Part shown: positions 1-8,900 of the stretch, in pieces | Position numbering within the stretch: the stretch's first letter is position 1 | How the letters are laid out: each line of letters begins with the position of its first letter | DNA from: an uncultured Lachnospiraceae bacterium | Lineage (GTDB): Bacteria; Bacillota; Clostridia; Lachnospirales; Lachnospiraceae | Direction of reading: 5' to 3' | Assembly: GCA_947164605.1 (NCBI GenBank) | Contig: CAMUXE010000011.1 | Span: forward strand, 1-64,000 | DNA: 64,000 nucleotides | Program-made: the position numbers and the translations under genes | Notes under the pieces: model-generated | The model's input: only the letters and a program-made list of their open reading frames with translations | Database searches by the model: none | What the model was told of the DNA's origin: nothing

Positions 1-47
1 TGTTCGGGACTTGCACCCGTTAGAGCGCGCCCATGGCGCGCAAACTC
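1..47 (+). other. possible 3' tail of an upstream gene with a GC-rich hairpin
   Basis: The first bases are much richer in GC than what follows. A plus-strand frame ends at a TAG at 21-23, so this may be the end of a gene or element lying outside the window. Positions 25-31 and 35-41 form a perfect 7-bp stem (GCGCGCC/GGCGCGC) around a 3-base loop. I cannot name the element and too little is visible to assign it. Confidence 0.25.
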
Positions 48-91
48 AAAAAAGCATCTCTTAGTGCATAAGCGCCAAGAGATGCTTTTTT
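48..91. terminator. strong bidirectional intrinsic terminator
   Basis: Positions 48-62 and 77-91 are perfect 15-base inverted repeats (AAAAAAGCATCTCTT and its complement). The stem carries an A tract on one side and a T tract on the other, so it can end transcription in both directions. It separates whatever lies to the left from the minus-strand gene ending at 145. The bases from 92 to 144 are low-complexity repeats of a TTTTAAAAG-type motif. Confidence 0.8.
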
Positions 92-144
92 ATTGTCTTT
101 TATAAGCCTTTTAAAAGTCTTTTACAAGGCTTTTAAAAGCTTTT

Positions 145-1098
145 TTACTTAATCTTAGCAAATAAGTCTTTTCTAAGGTAGTAGCTGATTCCAAGTGCAT
201 TGATGATAATTCCTGATGCTCCAAGCTCATCAACCAAAGATACAAGCTCATCATACTTGTAGAGCATATCCTCGTGATGACCCTCATAGCACTTATTGAG
301 CTCATAGCCGTCAGTAAATGCAGGAATGGCAATAACCTTATCCTCACCCTCAGATGGGCTAATCTTTCCTGTAAGGTCAATATAAGGATGCTGAATCTCA
401 ACTTCCTCTTCAGTCTCTGTCTTAATGCAAGGCACCATGTACTCAGCATTCTTAATCATATCAAGCATGACATCCTCACGCTTCTTTAAGATCTGCTCAC
501 GGTTAGCAAGACTAGCCTTCTTTCTGAACTCTTGGAAGAAGTCAATCATGCTAGCTTCAAGGCCTGGATTCAAGATTGTGTCTTCTCCATAAAAATCTTC
601 GTATGGATAAACCTCTTCCTTCTCAACTATCAAAGGCTCATGAACTCCGTCCATGAATCTAACCCTCTTGTAACCATTACGGTACATATGGCCCAATTCC
701 ATCTTAAATGTGCGGCTATCAACTTCGCCAAATGTTACGCCGTAGCCAGCCTTATTGAGTCTGTCTACAATCTCATCAGCCTTTTTGAAATCATATAAAA
801 CAATCTCATCATGGTCAATCATATATGGATAGCCAGTCAAATCACTGTAAGCAATCCAGAAACGGTCCTTTGCCATGATTTTCTTTACAGCAACTGCCCT
901 GTATCTGTCTATCATAGAATTGAAGAAGCCCACATCATTGGCATTATTACTCTTCTCTGCTTCCTTCAAGCAATTTGGTAACAGAATATTTACAATATCA
1001 ACGACTTCACCTATTGTCATCTTTTCAATCATGGTAAAGCCATAATCCTTGTCTTTAGTAATGTGTTTTAAAATATCCTGTGCTCTTTTTGCATCCAT
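145..1098 (-). CDS. SseB-like protein
   Basis: A 317-residue soluble protein without signal peptide or membrane segment. The C-terminal 60 residues resemble the SseB family: an IPAFTDGYEL segment near residue 258 is followed by a helix and a GIIINALG strand, where SseB proteins carry a vPvFTs..el and viNp pattern. The N-terminal part is acidic and unassigned. The family has no settled biochemical role. The gene lies 88 bases downstream of carB on the same strand with a hairpin between them. Its nearest GGAG ribosome site sits about 14 bases before the ATG, which is long. The family call is moderate; the function is unknown. Confidence 0.55.
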   Translation of the reverse strand: MDAKRAQDILKHITKDKDYGFTMIEKMTIGEVVDIVNILLPNCLKEAEKSNNANDVGFFNSMIDRYRAVAVKKIMAKDRFWIAYSDLTGYPYMIDHDEIVLYDFKKADEIVDRLNKAGYGVTFGEVDSRTFKMELGHMYRNGYKRVRFMDGVHEPLIVEKEEVYPYEDFYGEDTILNPGLEASMIDFFQEFRKKASLANREQILKKREDVMLDMIKNAEYMVPCIKTETEEEVEIQHPYIDLTGKISPSEGEDKVIAIPAFTDGYELNKCYEGHHEDMLYKYDELVSLVDELGASGIIINALGISYYLRKDLFAKIK

Positions 1099-1130
1099 AC
1101 TAATTCACTATTCTCCATAATTAATATTTA

Positions 1131-1152
1131 AGGTGGGATTTACATCCCACCT
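1131..1152. terminator. hairpin between carB and the SseB-like gene
   Basis: AGGTGGGAT (1131-1139) pairs perfectly with ATCCCACCT (1144-1152) over a 4-base loop. On the minus strand the stem is followed by TTAAATATT, a poor U tract, so termination after carB may be leaky and allow reading into the SseB-like gene. The T-rich flank is better in the plus direction. Confidence 0.6.
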
Positions 1153-1186
1153 TGTTTTCTCCATTGTGCGGATATAACTGAATATA

Positions 1187-4100
1187 TCACCTTTTATCTA
1201 TCTTTGCAATATCTACAACTGAAAGCTGTGAGCTATTGAAAGCATGCTCAAGACTTGATATAAGTGCATGTGCAGTATCAAGGCTTGTAAGGCAGTGAAC
1301 TCCAGTCTCTATAGCATATCTACGGATTAAGAAACCATCACGAGCATGCTCGATTCCATTTGCTGGAATATCAATAACAAGATCAATCTTGTGCTCAAGA
1401 ATAAGATCAAGCAAGGTAGGTGCTTCCTGGCCAATCTTGTTAACCTGGATTGCATTGATACCATGATCTCTGTAAACCTTAGCTGTTCCTCTTGATGCAT
1501 AAACCTTATAGCCAAGTGCCTCAAAACGTCTAGCTATATCTACGCTGGCTTCTTTTTCTCTATCTGCAACAGTCATGATAATCTGTTTATGCTTTGGAAG
1601 TCTGATACCAGAACCGATAAAGGCCTTATAGAGAGCCTCATCAAAGTTCTTAGAGATACCAAGACACTCACCTGTAGACTTCATCTCAGGTCCTAAGCTG
1701 ATATCAGCGCCCCTAATCTTCTCGAATGAGAATACAGGCATCTTGATTGCATAATACTCAGACTTTTTCTGAAGACCTGGCTCATAGCCTAAGTCTCTGA
1801 TCTTGCTTCCTGTGATAACCTTTGTAGCAAGGTCAACTATTGGAATACCAGTTACCTTACTGATATATGGAACTGTACGGCTTGATCTAGGATTTACCTC
1901 GATTACATATACCTGCCCCTCGTAAGCGATAAACTGAATATTTATAAGTCCCTTAACGTGAAGAGATCTAGCAAGCTTGATTGTGTAATCAACAATCATA
2001 TCCTCAATCTTCTGTGAGATTGACTTAGCTGGATATACTGAAATACTGTCTCCTGAGTGGATACCAGCTCTCTCAATATGCTCCATAATTCCAGGAATTA
2101 AGATGTCATCGCCATCACATACGGCATCAACCTCAATCTCCTTACCCATAAGATACTTATCTACAAGAATTGGGTGATCCTGCTTAATTCTGTTGATGAT
2201 ATTCATGAATTCAACGATATCCTCATCAGAAACTGCAATCTGCATACCCTGTCCACCAAGTACATAAGAAGGTCTTACAAGGACTGGATAACCGAGCTCA
2301 TGAGCTGCTGCAAGAGCCTCATCTACAGTAAATACTGTCTGACCCTTAGCTCTAGGAATCTCGCAATCCTCAAGAATCTTATCAAAAAGCTCTCTATCTT
2401 CGGCTGCATCGACATCTTCTGCCTTTGTACCAAGAATTGGAACTCCCATCTTCATAAGAGCCTGTGTAAGCTTAATCGCTGTCTGTCCACCAAACTGAAC
2501 TACAGCTCCGTCTGGCTTCTCAAAATTAACGATCTCTTCTACATCTTCCTCTGTCAAAGGTTCGAAGTAAAGCTTATCAGCTATATCAAAGTCAGTAGAA
2601 ACTGTCTCTGGGTTGTTGTTAATAATAATTGTCTCGTAGCCCTGCTTCTCAAATGCCCATGTACTGTGAACTGAACAGAAGTCAAATTCGATACCCTGTC
2701 CAATACGGATAGGACCTGAACCAAGTACAAGAACCTTCTTTCTATCGCTTGTCTCAAGAGCCTCATTAAAGCTACCATATACTGAGTAGTAATAAGGTGT
2801 TGAAGCTTCAAACTCGGCTGCACAAGTATCAACCATCTTGAATGCTGCATGGATATCATACTCATTTCTAAGGCCCTTAACTTCTTCCTCAGTCTTGCCA
2901 GAAAGCTGTGCTATAACTGAATCTGGGAAGTCCATTCTCTTGGCCTCAGCCAAAAGTTCCTTTGTGAGAGGCTTATTCTTCAAAGAAGTTTCCATCTCAA
3001 CAATAAGCTTTAATTTATCAATAAACCAAAGATCAATCTTAGTAATCTCATGCATCTTAGCAGGTGCAATATGACGTCTGAGGCCCTCGGCTATCTTCCA
3101 TATACGACAGTCATCTACAACAGCAAGCTCCTCTAAGAGTTCCTCATCTGTAAGACTAGTAAAATCATATGAAAGAAGGCTGTCAACATGCTGCTCAAGT
3201 GATCTGATTGCCTTCATAAGGCCTGCCTCAAAGTTATTAGCAATAGCCATAACCTCACCAGTTGCCTTCATCTGAGTTGTGAGTGTTCTCTTTGCAGAGA
3301 TAAACTTATCAAATGGAAGTCTTGGAATCTTTACAACACAGTAATCAAGTGCTGGCTCAAAGCTGGCATATGTCTTGTGTGTGATAGCATTCTTAATCTC
3401 GTCAAGTGTGTAACCCAAAGCAATCTTAGCTGCAACCTTAGCAATTGGGTAACCAGTAGCCTTAGAAGCAAGAGCTGAAGAACGGCTAACTCTTGGGTTA
3501 ACCTCGATTACACAGTACTCGAAGCTGTCTGGATTCAAAGCATACTGTACATTACATCCACCAGTGATACCCAACTCATCGATAATGTTGAGAGCAGATG
3601 TTCTAAGCATCTGATACTCCTTATCTGAAAGAGTCTGAGAAGGAGCAACTACGATAGAGTCACCAGTATGTACACCTACAGGATCAATATTTTCCATGTT
3701 ACATACTGTAATGCAGTTTCCGTTAGAATCACGCATTACTTCGTACTCGATTTCCTTCCAACCAGCGATACAACGCTCTACTAAAACCTCACCAACTCTT
3801 GAAAGTCTAAGACCATTCTCAAGAATCTCTCTTAACTCCATAACATTGTGAGCGATACCGCCGCCGCTACCACCAAGTGTGTAGGCAGGTCTCAAAACAA
3901 CTGGGTAACCAATCTTTGCGGCAAATGCTTCACCTGTTGGAACATCGTTAACTACGAGGGAAGCTGCACATGGCTCACCAATCTTTTCCATTGTCTCCTT
4001 AAACATGAGACGGTCCTCAGCCTTCTTAATAGTAAGGGCTGTAGTACCGATAAGCTTTACGCCGTGCTCCTCAAGGAAACCTGTCTCAGCGATTTCCATA

Positions 4101-4396
4101 GCAAGGTTAAGTCCAGCCTGTCCACCGAGTGTTGGAAGAATGCTGTCTGGCTTCTCCTTGATAATTACTTCCTTTAAGGCTTCAACTGTAAGAGGCTCAA
4201 TATAAACCTCATCAGCGATTTCCTTATCTGTCATGATTGTAGCAGGGTTAGAGTTGATAAGTACAACCTCTACTCCCTCTTCGTGAAGTGAACGGCAAGC
4301 CTGTGTTCCGGCATAGTCGAACTCAGCAGCCTGACCGATGATAATTGGGCCAGAACCGATTACAAGAACTTTCTTTATTCCGTCAATCTTTGGCAT
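1187..4396 (-). CDS. carB: carbamoyl-phosphate synthase large subunit
   Basis: A 1069-residue protein, the normal length for CarB. It makes carbamoyl phosphate from bicarbonate, ATP and the ammonia delivered by CarA, feeding pyrimidine and arginine synthesis. Two homologous halves are visible, each opening with a VLVIGSGPI(I/R)IGQ segment (starts near residues 10 and 555) and carrying an ATP-grasp domain. The second half ends in a methylglyoxal-synthase-like allosteric domain in the last 140 or so residues, where UMP or ornithine act in characterised enzymes. The start codon shares one base with the carA stop (TAATG), implying translational coupling. Nothing is missing. Confidence 0.97.
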   Translation of the reverse strand: MPKIDGIKKVLVIGSGPIIIGQAAEFDYAGTQACRSLHEEGVEVVLINSNPATIMTDKEIADEVYIEPLTVEALKEVIIKEKPDSILPTLGGQAGLNLAMEIAETGFLEEHGVKLIGTTALTIKKAEDRLMFKETMEKIGEPCAASLVVNDVPTGEAFAAKIGYPVVLRPAYTLGGSGGGIAHNVMELREILENGLRLSRVGEVLVERCIAGWKEIEYEVMRDSNGNCITVCNMENIDPVGVHTGDSIVVAPSQTLSDKEYQMLRTSALNIIDELGITGGCNVQYALNPDSFEYCVIEVNPRVSRSSALASKATGYPIAKVAAKIALGYTLDEIKNAITHKTYASFEPALDYCVVKIPRLPFDKFISAKRTLTTQMKATGEVMAIANNFEAGLMKAIRSLEQHVDSLLSYDFTSLTDEELLEELAVVDDCRIWKIAEGLRRHIAPAKMHEITKIDLWFIDKLKLIVEMETSLKNKPLTKELLAEAKRMDFPDSVIAQLSGKTEEEVKGLRNEYDIHAAFKMVDTCAAEFEASTPYYYSVYGSFNEALETSDRKKVLVLGSGPIRIGQGIEFDFCSVHSTWAFEKQGYETIIINNNPETVSTDFDIADKLYFEPLTEEDVEEIVNFEKPDGAVVQFGGQTAIKLTQALMKMGVPILGTKAEDVDAAEDRELFDKILEDCEIPRAKGQTVFTVDEALAAAHELGYPVLVRPSYVLGGQGMQIAVSDEDIVEFMNIINRIKQDHPILVDKYLMGKEIEVDAVCDGDDILIPGIMEHIERAGIHSGDSISVYPAKSISQKIEDMIVDYTIKLARSLHVKGLINIQFIAYEGQVYVIEVNPRSSRTVPYISKVTGIPIVDLATKVITGSKIRDLGYEPGLQKKSEYYAIKMPVFSFEKIRGADISLGPEMKSTGECLGISKNFDEALYKAFIGSGIRLPKHKQIIMTVADREKEASVDIARRFEALGYKVYASRGTAKVYRDHGINAIQVNKIGQEAPTLLDLILEHKIDLVIDIPANGIEHARDGFLIRRYAIETGVHCLTSLDTAHALISSLEHAFNSSQLSVVDIAKIDKR

Positions 4397-5469
4397 TATG
4401 CGTCCTCCTTCATCATATCTATAAATCTATCAAACAAAAATGCTGTATCCTGTGGACCTGCGCAAGCCTCTGGGTGGAACTGAACAGTAAAAATCTTCTT
4501 GTTCTTGTAAGCTAAACCTTCGTTAGTTCCATCGTTAACATTGATAAATGCTGGCTCTGCAACTTCAGGATTCAAAGTAGACTCATCTACCACATAACCA
4601 TGGTTCTGTGAAGAGATGTAAACCTTTGATGTGCTAAGATCCTTAACTGGATGGTTAGCTCCTCTGTGGCCATACTTCATCTTATGTGTATCAGCGCCAG
4701 TTGCCAAGGCCATAAGCTGATGTCCTAAACAAATAGCAAATATAGGAATCTCTGTGTCATAAAGCTTTTTGATTTCCTTTATGATTTCTGTACATTCCTT
4801 TGGATCTCCAGGGCCGTTTGACAACATAATTCCATCAGGGTTTGTCGCAATTATGTCCTCAGCCTTTGTATCACATGGATATATTGTAACCTCACAACCC
4901 CTCTTATTAAGAGAATTTGCGATATTTCTCTTTGCTCCAAAATCGAGAAGAGCAACCTTTGGGCCATCGCCCTTAAGTACTTCTTTCTCAGTGCATGAAA
5001 CCTTTTTTACAACGCCGCTGACAGTGTATTCCTTAATCTTTGGCAATACTTCGTCAAGATTGTCATACTCCTTTGTTGTAATCATTCCATTCATAGTACC
5101 CTTCTCACGAAGAATCTTTGTGAGAGCTCTTGTATCTACTCCTGAAATTCCAGGTATATCATTATCTTCGAGGAATTTGACAATTGTATCTTCTGATCTA
5201 AAGTTACTTGGGATTCTTGAAAGCTCTCTTACAATGTAGCCATCTGGCCATGCTTTCTTTGACTCGCAGTCTTTATAGCAAATACCATAATTGCCAATTA
5301 GTGGATATGTCATCGTTACGGCCTGACCAGCATATGATGGATCAGTTAAGATCTCAAGATAACCTGTCATAGACGTATTGAAAACTATCTCACTGATGAC
5401 TTCGCGTGTAGAACCTATGCTAGTGCCGTTAAAAACGGTACCGTCTTCAAGAATTAAATATGCTTTCAT
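4396..5469 (-). CDS. carA: carbamoyl-phosphate synthase small (glutaminase) subunit
   Basis: Glutamine amidotransferase subunit, 357 residues, which hydrolyses glutamine and channels ammonia to CarB. The N-terminal CPSase domain begins MKAYLILEDGTVFNGTS. The class I amidotransferase domain shows the nucleophile motif FAICLGHQ and a late VQFHPEA segment that holds the catalytic His and Glu. The frame stays open for 23 more codons upstream from a TTG, but the ATG at 5467-5469 has an AGGTGG ribosome site six to seven bases ahead, and family members start there. The upstream stretch is instead a leader carrying a hairpin and U tract. It overlaps carB by one base. Confidence 0.96.
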   Translation of the reverse strand: MKAYLILEDGTVFNGTSIGSTREVISEIVFNTSMTGYLEILTDPSYAGQAVTMTYPLIGNYGICYKDCESKKAWPDGYIVRELSRIPSNFRSEDTIVKFLEDNDIPGISGVDTRALTKILREKGTMNGMITTKEYDNLDEVLPKIKEYTVSGVVKKVSCTEKEVLKGDGPKVALLDFGAKRNIANSLNKRGCEVTIYPCDTKAEDIIATNPDGIMLSNGPGDPKECTEIIKEIKKLYDTEIPIFAICLGHQLMALATGADTHKMKYGHRGANHPVKDLSTSKVYISSQNHGYVVDESTLNPEVAEPAFINVNDGTNEGLAYKNKKIFTVQFHPEACAGPQDTAFLFDRFIDMMKEDA

Positions 5470-5503
5470 TGAGCGCCACCTATCCTTTTTTCTAGTTTTG
5501 CGC

Positions 5504-5530
5504 AAAAAAAAAGACAAGAAGATGTCTTTT
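5504..5530 (-). promoter_or_regulatory. attenuator-like hairpin in the carAB leader
   Basis: Reading the minus strand, AAAAGACA (5530-5523) pairs with TGTCTTTT (5516-5509) around a 6-base loop and runs straight into a T tract extending to 5504. It lies between the proposed carA promoter and the carA ATG, so it would form early in the transcript, like an intrinsic terminator used for attenuation. The stem is AT-rich, so strength is uncertain. I see no clear PyrR-binding motif. Confidence 0.45.
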
Positions 5531-5540
5531 CCCCACAAAT

Positions 5541-5570
5541 CTTATAGATTTTAGCACAAGCAAGTGTCAA
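5541..5570 (-). promoter_or_regulatory. putative carAB promoter
   Basis: On the minus strand TTGACA (5570-5565) is followed after 18 bases by TATAAG (5546-5541). This sits about 70 bases before the carA ATG and gives a leader of about 65 bases containing the hairpin at 5504-5530. Confidence 0.6.
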
Positions 5571-5613
5571 ATTCAAGATAAAATTTATGTATAAATATTT
5601 ACACAATCTAAAA

Positions 5614-5646
5614 ATTGGGTGGGCCTCAAATTTTAGCTCACCCAAT
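5614..5646 (-). terminator. terminator after the BNR-repeat gene
   Basis: ATTGGGTG (5646-5639 on the minus strand) pairs with CACCCAAT (5621-5614), followed by TTTTTAG. It lies just past the stop codon of the gene at 5664 and upstream of the carAB promoter. Confidence 0.7.
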
Positions 5647-5663
5647 CAAAAATATTTTTTCTT

Positions 5664-7121
5664 CTAGTTAGTCAGTTCAACCTGTCCAATGTATTTAAAG
5701 GTCTTACCCTTGTCGGTTGACTGATACTTAGCTGCTGTCTTTCCTTGATTATACAACTTATCTGTACCCTGAGTCAGATAGACAGTAATTGTTCCCTCTG
5801 AATTTATAGTAGGAACACTTGCATCTTTATACACTTCCTTCCAAGTTAATTTATTGCCCTTGGAATCAGTAGCTGTGCTGTCAAGTTCCTGATCTTCAAG
5901 TATTACCTTGCTAAAATCAACGCCGCCGTTATTAGTTATGTATAGATTCGTATCATATGAATCTGAGTGTTTCATAGCAAAAAATCCCACATCCTCATTG
6001 AAATATCTGGCGCCGACAATCTGCCTTGTGTCAGGTCCCTTTCCAATGAGTTCCCAATCCTGACCTCCATTAGAAGTCCTGTAGATTGAATACTTTTCAC
6101 TATCAACATCCTTAGCATAGCCCATAACAAAGACTCCATGATTTTCATCAAAGAAATCTATGTAGAAATAATCAGCATCAAAGCTTACACTAATCTCACT
6201 TGTAATCCAGTTTTTTCCCATGTCATTGCTATAGACTATAGTGACAGGAATATTGCCTGAGCTGGTAACCTTGCCACCATACATAAAGGCCGTTTTCGTT
6301 GTCGTCATGTAGTAAGAGCCTTTTTTCAACTCAGTAGAAGAGACAGTAGTCTTATCCTGAGTCTTGGCAGCATCGTCTCCATCCACCGTGTTCTCTGCCA
6401 TCATCAGGGAGTTGATATCAATCGGCACATTTGCGAAGCTTGTACCGCCATCATAGGTAATTCCTAAGGTATCATTTTTGATCTCATAGTGAATCAAGGA
6501 CGTAGACTTGCTATCATCTATGTCTTTATTGTCAATCGCCACTATGTTTCCATTTGAATAATCCTCAATTCCATAGTCCTCAGGACTTGAGATTGACTTA
6601 ACACTTATTGTGGCACTTCCATCATTATGCTTATCAAGGTTAAATGTCACAACCCAAGCACATTCAAATTTATCCCCATCAACATTTGGATTCCAGGAAG
6701 TAAAAGCATCATACTTTCCTGTCAGGTTACTTGCACTAAAAGTAATCAAGCAAATATTCTCATCACCATCAATTATAATTGGCTCATCTATTGAATTAAT
6801 AGTCAACTTAAGCGACGAAGGCACATATTTTTGACTGTACTGTTCTAAAAAGTTGCTTATCCATATAGAGGCAATATCTTTGCAGCTCAAACTTCCAAAT
6901 CTGTTAACCAGCATATGTGAATCCATATCAAGCTGAGACTGTTCAAGCTCAATTCCATTTTCATCAATATCCACCGAAAATGTATATCTGGATTTTATAT
7001 TAACCTCTGCTATCTTTTCCTTTTGTTTATAGGCATAAATAAGGCCAAAAAACATGCTTAGTGCACACAAGAAGCAGATTATATTAATCAGGATTTTTTT
7101 ATTTCTTTTCATTTTACTCAT
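5664..7121 (-). CDS. membrane-anchored BNR/Asp-box repeat protein
   Basis: A 485-residue protein. A Lys/Arg-rich start and one hydrophobic segment (about residues 9-30) without a lipobox suggest a signal anchor, placing the rest outside the cell. The C-terminal half holds four Asp-box-like turns: SNDMGKNW, SNGGQDW, NNGGVDF and STDKGKTF, typical of BNR beta-propellers found in sialidases and WD40/YCF48-like proteins. No sialidase catalytic residues could be assigned, so this is not called an enzyme. It follows the permease gene at 7208 by 86 bases on the same strand and has a good AGGAGG ribosome site. It may be a surface binding protein working with that transporter, which is inference. Confidence 0.65.
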   Translation of the reverse strand: MSKMKRNKKILINIICFLCALSMFFGLIYAYKQKEKIAEVNIKSRYTFSVDIDENGIELEQSQLDMDSHMLVNRFGSLSCKDIASIWISNFLEQYSQKYVPSSLKLTINSIDEPIIIDGDENICLITFSASNLTGKYDAFTSWNPNVDGDKFECAWVVTFNLDKHNDGSATISVKSISSPEDYGIEDYSNGNIVAIDNKDIDDSKSTSLIHYEIKNDTLGITYDGGTSFANVPIDINSLMMAENTVDGDDAAKTQDKTTVSSTELKKGSYYMTTTKTAFMYGGKVTSSGNIPVTIVYSNDMGKNWITSEISVSFDADYFYIDFFDENHGVFVMGYAKDVDSEKYSIYRTSNGGQDWELIGKGPDTRQIVGARYFNEDVGFFAMKHSDSYDTNLYITNNGGVDFSKVILEDQELDSTATDSKGNKLTWKEVYKDASVPTINSEGTITVYLTQGTDKLYNQGKTAAKYQSTDKGKTFKYIGQVELTN

Positions 7122-7207
7122 CTAAAATCTGCCTCCTTCCAAACATGCCTAACTACGATTTTAGGTTATATATTGCCATGATTTCTTAATCATCTTCCTT
7201 TTTAGCC

Positions 7208-8014
7208 TTATATTTCTCTTCTTATGTAGAGGGCCTCCCTGCAAACATCGCGGTAATTGCGATATTTCAAAAGTATATACCAAGAAACTATACTAGCCAC
7301 AAAGGCTAAGAGGGCGAAATATGGGCTCACAATAGCAAGCCAAGCATCTGTCACTCTTCCAGTAAGAAGAGGAAGTATGTAGGCCAAAATCACAAACAAG
7401 GCCATGAAAGTACCATTATAAAGTCCTCTCTTATTGTAAACAAAGCTCAAATTATCAAAGGCAAATATAGCAAGCGCCTCACCTACTGGTCTGGCACATG
7501 CAGTGACGAATGCTAAAAGCACAGCATTTTCCACGGACATACCTATCAAAATCAAGCTAAATGGGTATAAAAAGAGATCAAGTAAAGTCTTAAATATCAG
7601 CTTACCCACAAAATTCATATAAGGTGTAATTCTCAAAACCCTAACCATCATGTAATCCCTGTCGCCCATAGACAAGAGGGTTGTGTTTGCGATACTTCCG
7701 CAAAGAGTAGACAACATAAAGAAGACATAAACAAAACAAGTCTCCTTGTGCATAGCTATTCTGGGATTTGTTGCCGCAAGTATTAAGCTTGGCAGAGCCA
7801 CCATAAGGAGAACATAAATATATCTTTTGACAAATTCAATAAATATCCAAGCCAGCTGAGTCAAGGCCCCGCATATATCCTTATACAATTTTTTATTCAT
7901 TGATTTTCTAAAAAAGCCACCTATAAGAGGGAGCCTGCCAAGCATAATCATGAATCTGTTAGTATTTTCAAGGTAGCTGAGTCTCCTGTCAGCAAATAGT
8001 TTATTTAACAACAT
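7208..8014 (-). CDS. ABC-type permease-like membrane protein
   Basis: A 268-residue integral membrane protein with about six hydrophobic segments (near residues 64-80, 92-115, 130-160, 160-180, 200-220, 225-248). It overlaps the upstream ATPase gene by 14 bases, so the two are almost certainly one transporter. It resembles membrane subunits of exporter-type ABC systems in clostridia, although I recognise no specific family. The protein is short compared with the roughly 500-residue permeases that often accompany such ATPases. It ends in a basic tail. The substrate cannot be inferred. Confidence 0.6.
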   Translation of the reverse strand: MLLNKLFADRRLSYLENTNRFMIMLGRLPLIGGFFRKSMNKKLYKDICGALTQLAWIFIEFVKRYIYVLLMVALPSLILAATNPRIAMHKETCFVYVFFMLSTLCGSIANTTLLSMGDRDYMMVRVLRITPYMNFVGKLIFKTLLDLFLYPFSLILIGMSVENAVLLAFVTACARPVGEALAIFAFDNLSFVYNKRGLYNGTFMALFVILAYILPLLTGRVTDAWLAIVSPYFALLAFVASIVSWYILLKYRNYRDVCREALYIRREI

Positions 8015-8681
8015 TTTTTGATTCTCCAGTTATCTCTAATACCGCATTTTTGATTTCATCAATTTCAAACATTTCCTCCTCAACCAGGCTCAATTCAGCC
8101 TTATTGAGAACCAGGATATCCTTATCTATCTTGCTTGCGACTTTATAAAGGCCTGTGGAAATTATTACAATATGGCCTTCTTTAAACTTATTAAGGACCT
8201 CCATATAGGTCTCAAAAAGCTCATCACTACAATAGTCCAAAGGCTCATCAAAGAGAACCGCATATGGATTCAGCACAAGAACCGATGCCAATTGTATTCT
8301 CTTCTTCTCTTCAAAATTGCAGTCAAAAATCATAGTATCTGCAAGCTTATCATCTATACCAACCAGCTCAAATGCCTGTTTTATCGACATTGTTTGCTTT
8401 CTTTTTGTCTTTTTTAAAAAATCAAGATACTCTCTGCCTGTGATATACATAGGCAATATTGCCTGTTTCGATACAAAGTAAGGATCCTGTTTCTTATCAT
8501 TAAGGACCTTACCGCTATCAATCTTTACGTCGTTTGAGATACATTCAAGAAGACTTGTCTTGCCTGAATCTCTTCCACCAAGCAGGGGATATATCTTATT
8601 TTCCTCAAAAATGAAGCTTACATCTTTTAAGATTTGCTTCTTTTTTTCGTAAAACTTATTTATTTTAACTAACTCTATCAT
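8001..8681 (-). CDS. degenerate ABC transporter ATP-binding protein
   Basis: A 226-residue ABC nucleotide-binding domain. Walker A is GGRDSGKT (about 35-42), the Q-loop glutamine is at about 73, and Walker B is AVLFDEP (about 141-147). The LSGGQ signature is replaced by NFEEKK (about 122-127), and the H-loop histidine is not seen after IVIIST. Such losses imply impaired hydrolysis, or an asymmetric or regulatory role. It is first in an operon with the permease at 7208 and probably the BNR protein at 5664. The promoter at 8702-8730 lies close upstream. Confidence 0.75.
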   Translation of the reverse strand: MIELVKINKFYEKKKQILKDVSFIFEENKIYPLLGGRDSGKTSLLECISNDVKIDSGKVLNDKKQDPYFVSKQAILPMYITGREYLDFLKKTKRKQTMSIKQAFELVGIDDKLADTMIFDCNFEEKKRIQLASVLVLNPYAVLFDEPLDYCSDELFETYMEVLNKFKEGHIVIISTGLYKVASKIDKDILVLNKAELSLVEEEMFEIDEIKNAVLEITGESKNVVK

Positions 8682-8701
8682 AAGTACTCCTTCTTAATCT
8701 T

Positions 8702-8730
8702 ATTATATTAAGAAAAACGCTTTTTGTAAA
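8702..8730 (-). promoter_or_regulatory. putative promoter of the ABC operon
   Basis: On the minus strand TTTACA (8730-8725), 17 bases, TATAAT (8707-8702). An 8-base inverted repeat (TTCTTAAT/ATTAAGAA, about 8690-8713) overlaps the -10 element and could be an operator. Confidence 0.6.
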
Positions 8731-8787
8731 CAAAGCCAAGCCATAATAGCTGATAGAGGGCCTTATAACTATACAAATTCTCTATAG

Positions 8788-8816
8788 TTGATTATTATCA
8801 ATTACAATGATACAAT
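8788..8816 (+). promoter_or_regulatory. putative promoter of the PAP2 gene
   Basis: TTGATT (8788-8793), 17 bases, TACAAT (8811-8816), about 85 bases before the ATG. A 7-base inverted repeat AACTATA/TATAGTT (8767-8773, 8783-8789) touches the -35 element. Confidence 0.45.
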
Positions 8817-8900
8817 CATATCAAATTTTTCAAAAATTAATAACTGATTATATATTTTTTTAATCTCAATAAATTAGTATTCTGGAGAAAGGCAATTATA

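Noticed and set aside
1-47. Possible tRNA or rRNA end at the left edge (GGTGCAAGTCC-like text on the minus strand).
   Set aside because: The T-arm sequence does not fit (GGTGC instead of GGTTC) and no acceptor or anticodon arms could be placed.
2174-2674. Plus-strand open frame of 166 codons inside carB.
   Set aside because: It is the antisense shadow of a full-length, well conserved gene and has no recognisable protein features.
5470-5538. A 23-codon N-terminal extension of carA from a TTG, or a leader peptide.
   Set aside because: No ribosome site, and the bases form the leader hairpin and U tract; the ATG at 5469 has a good site and the family start.
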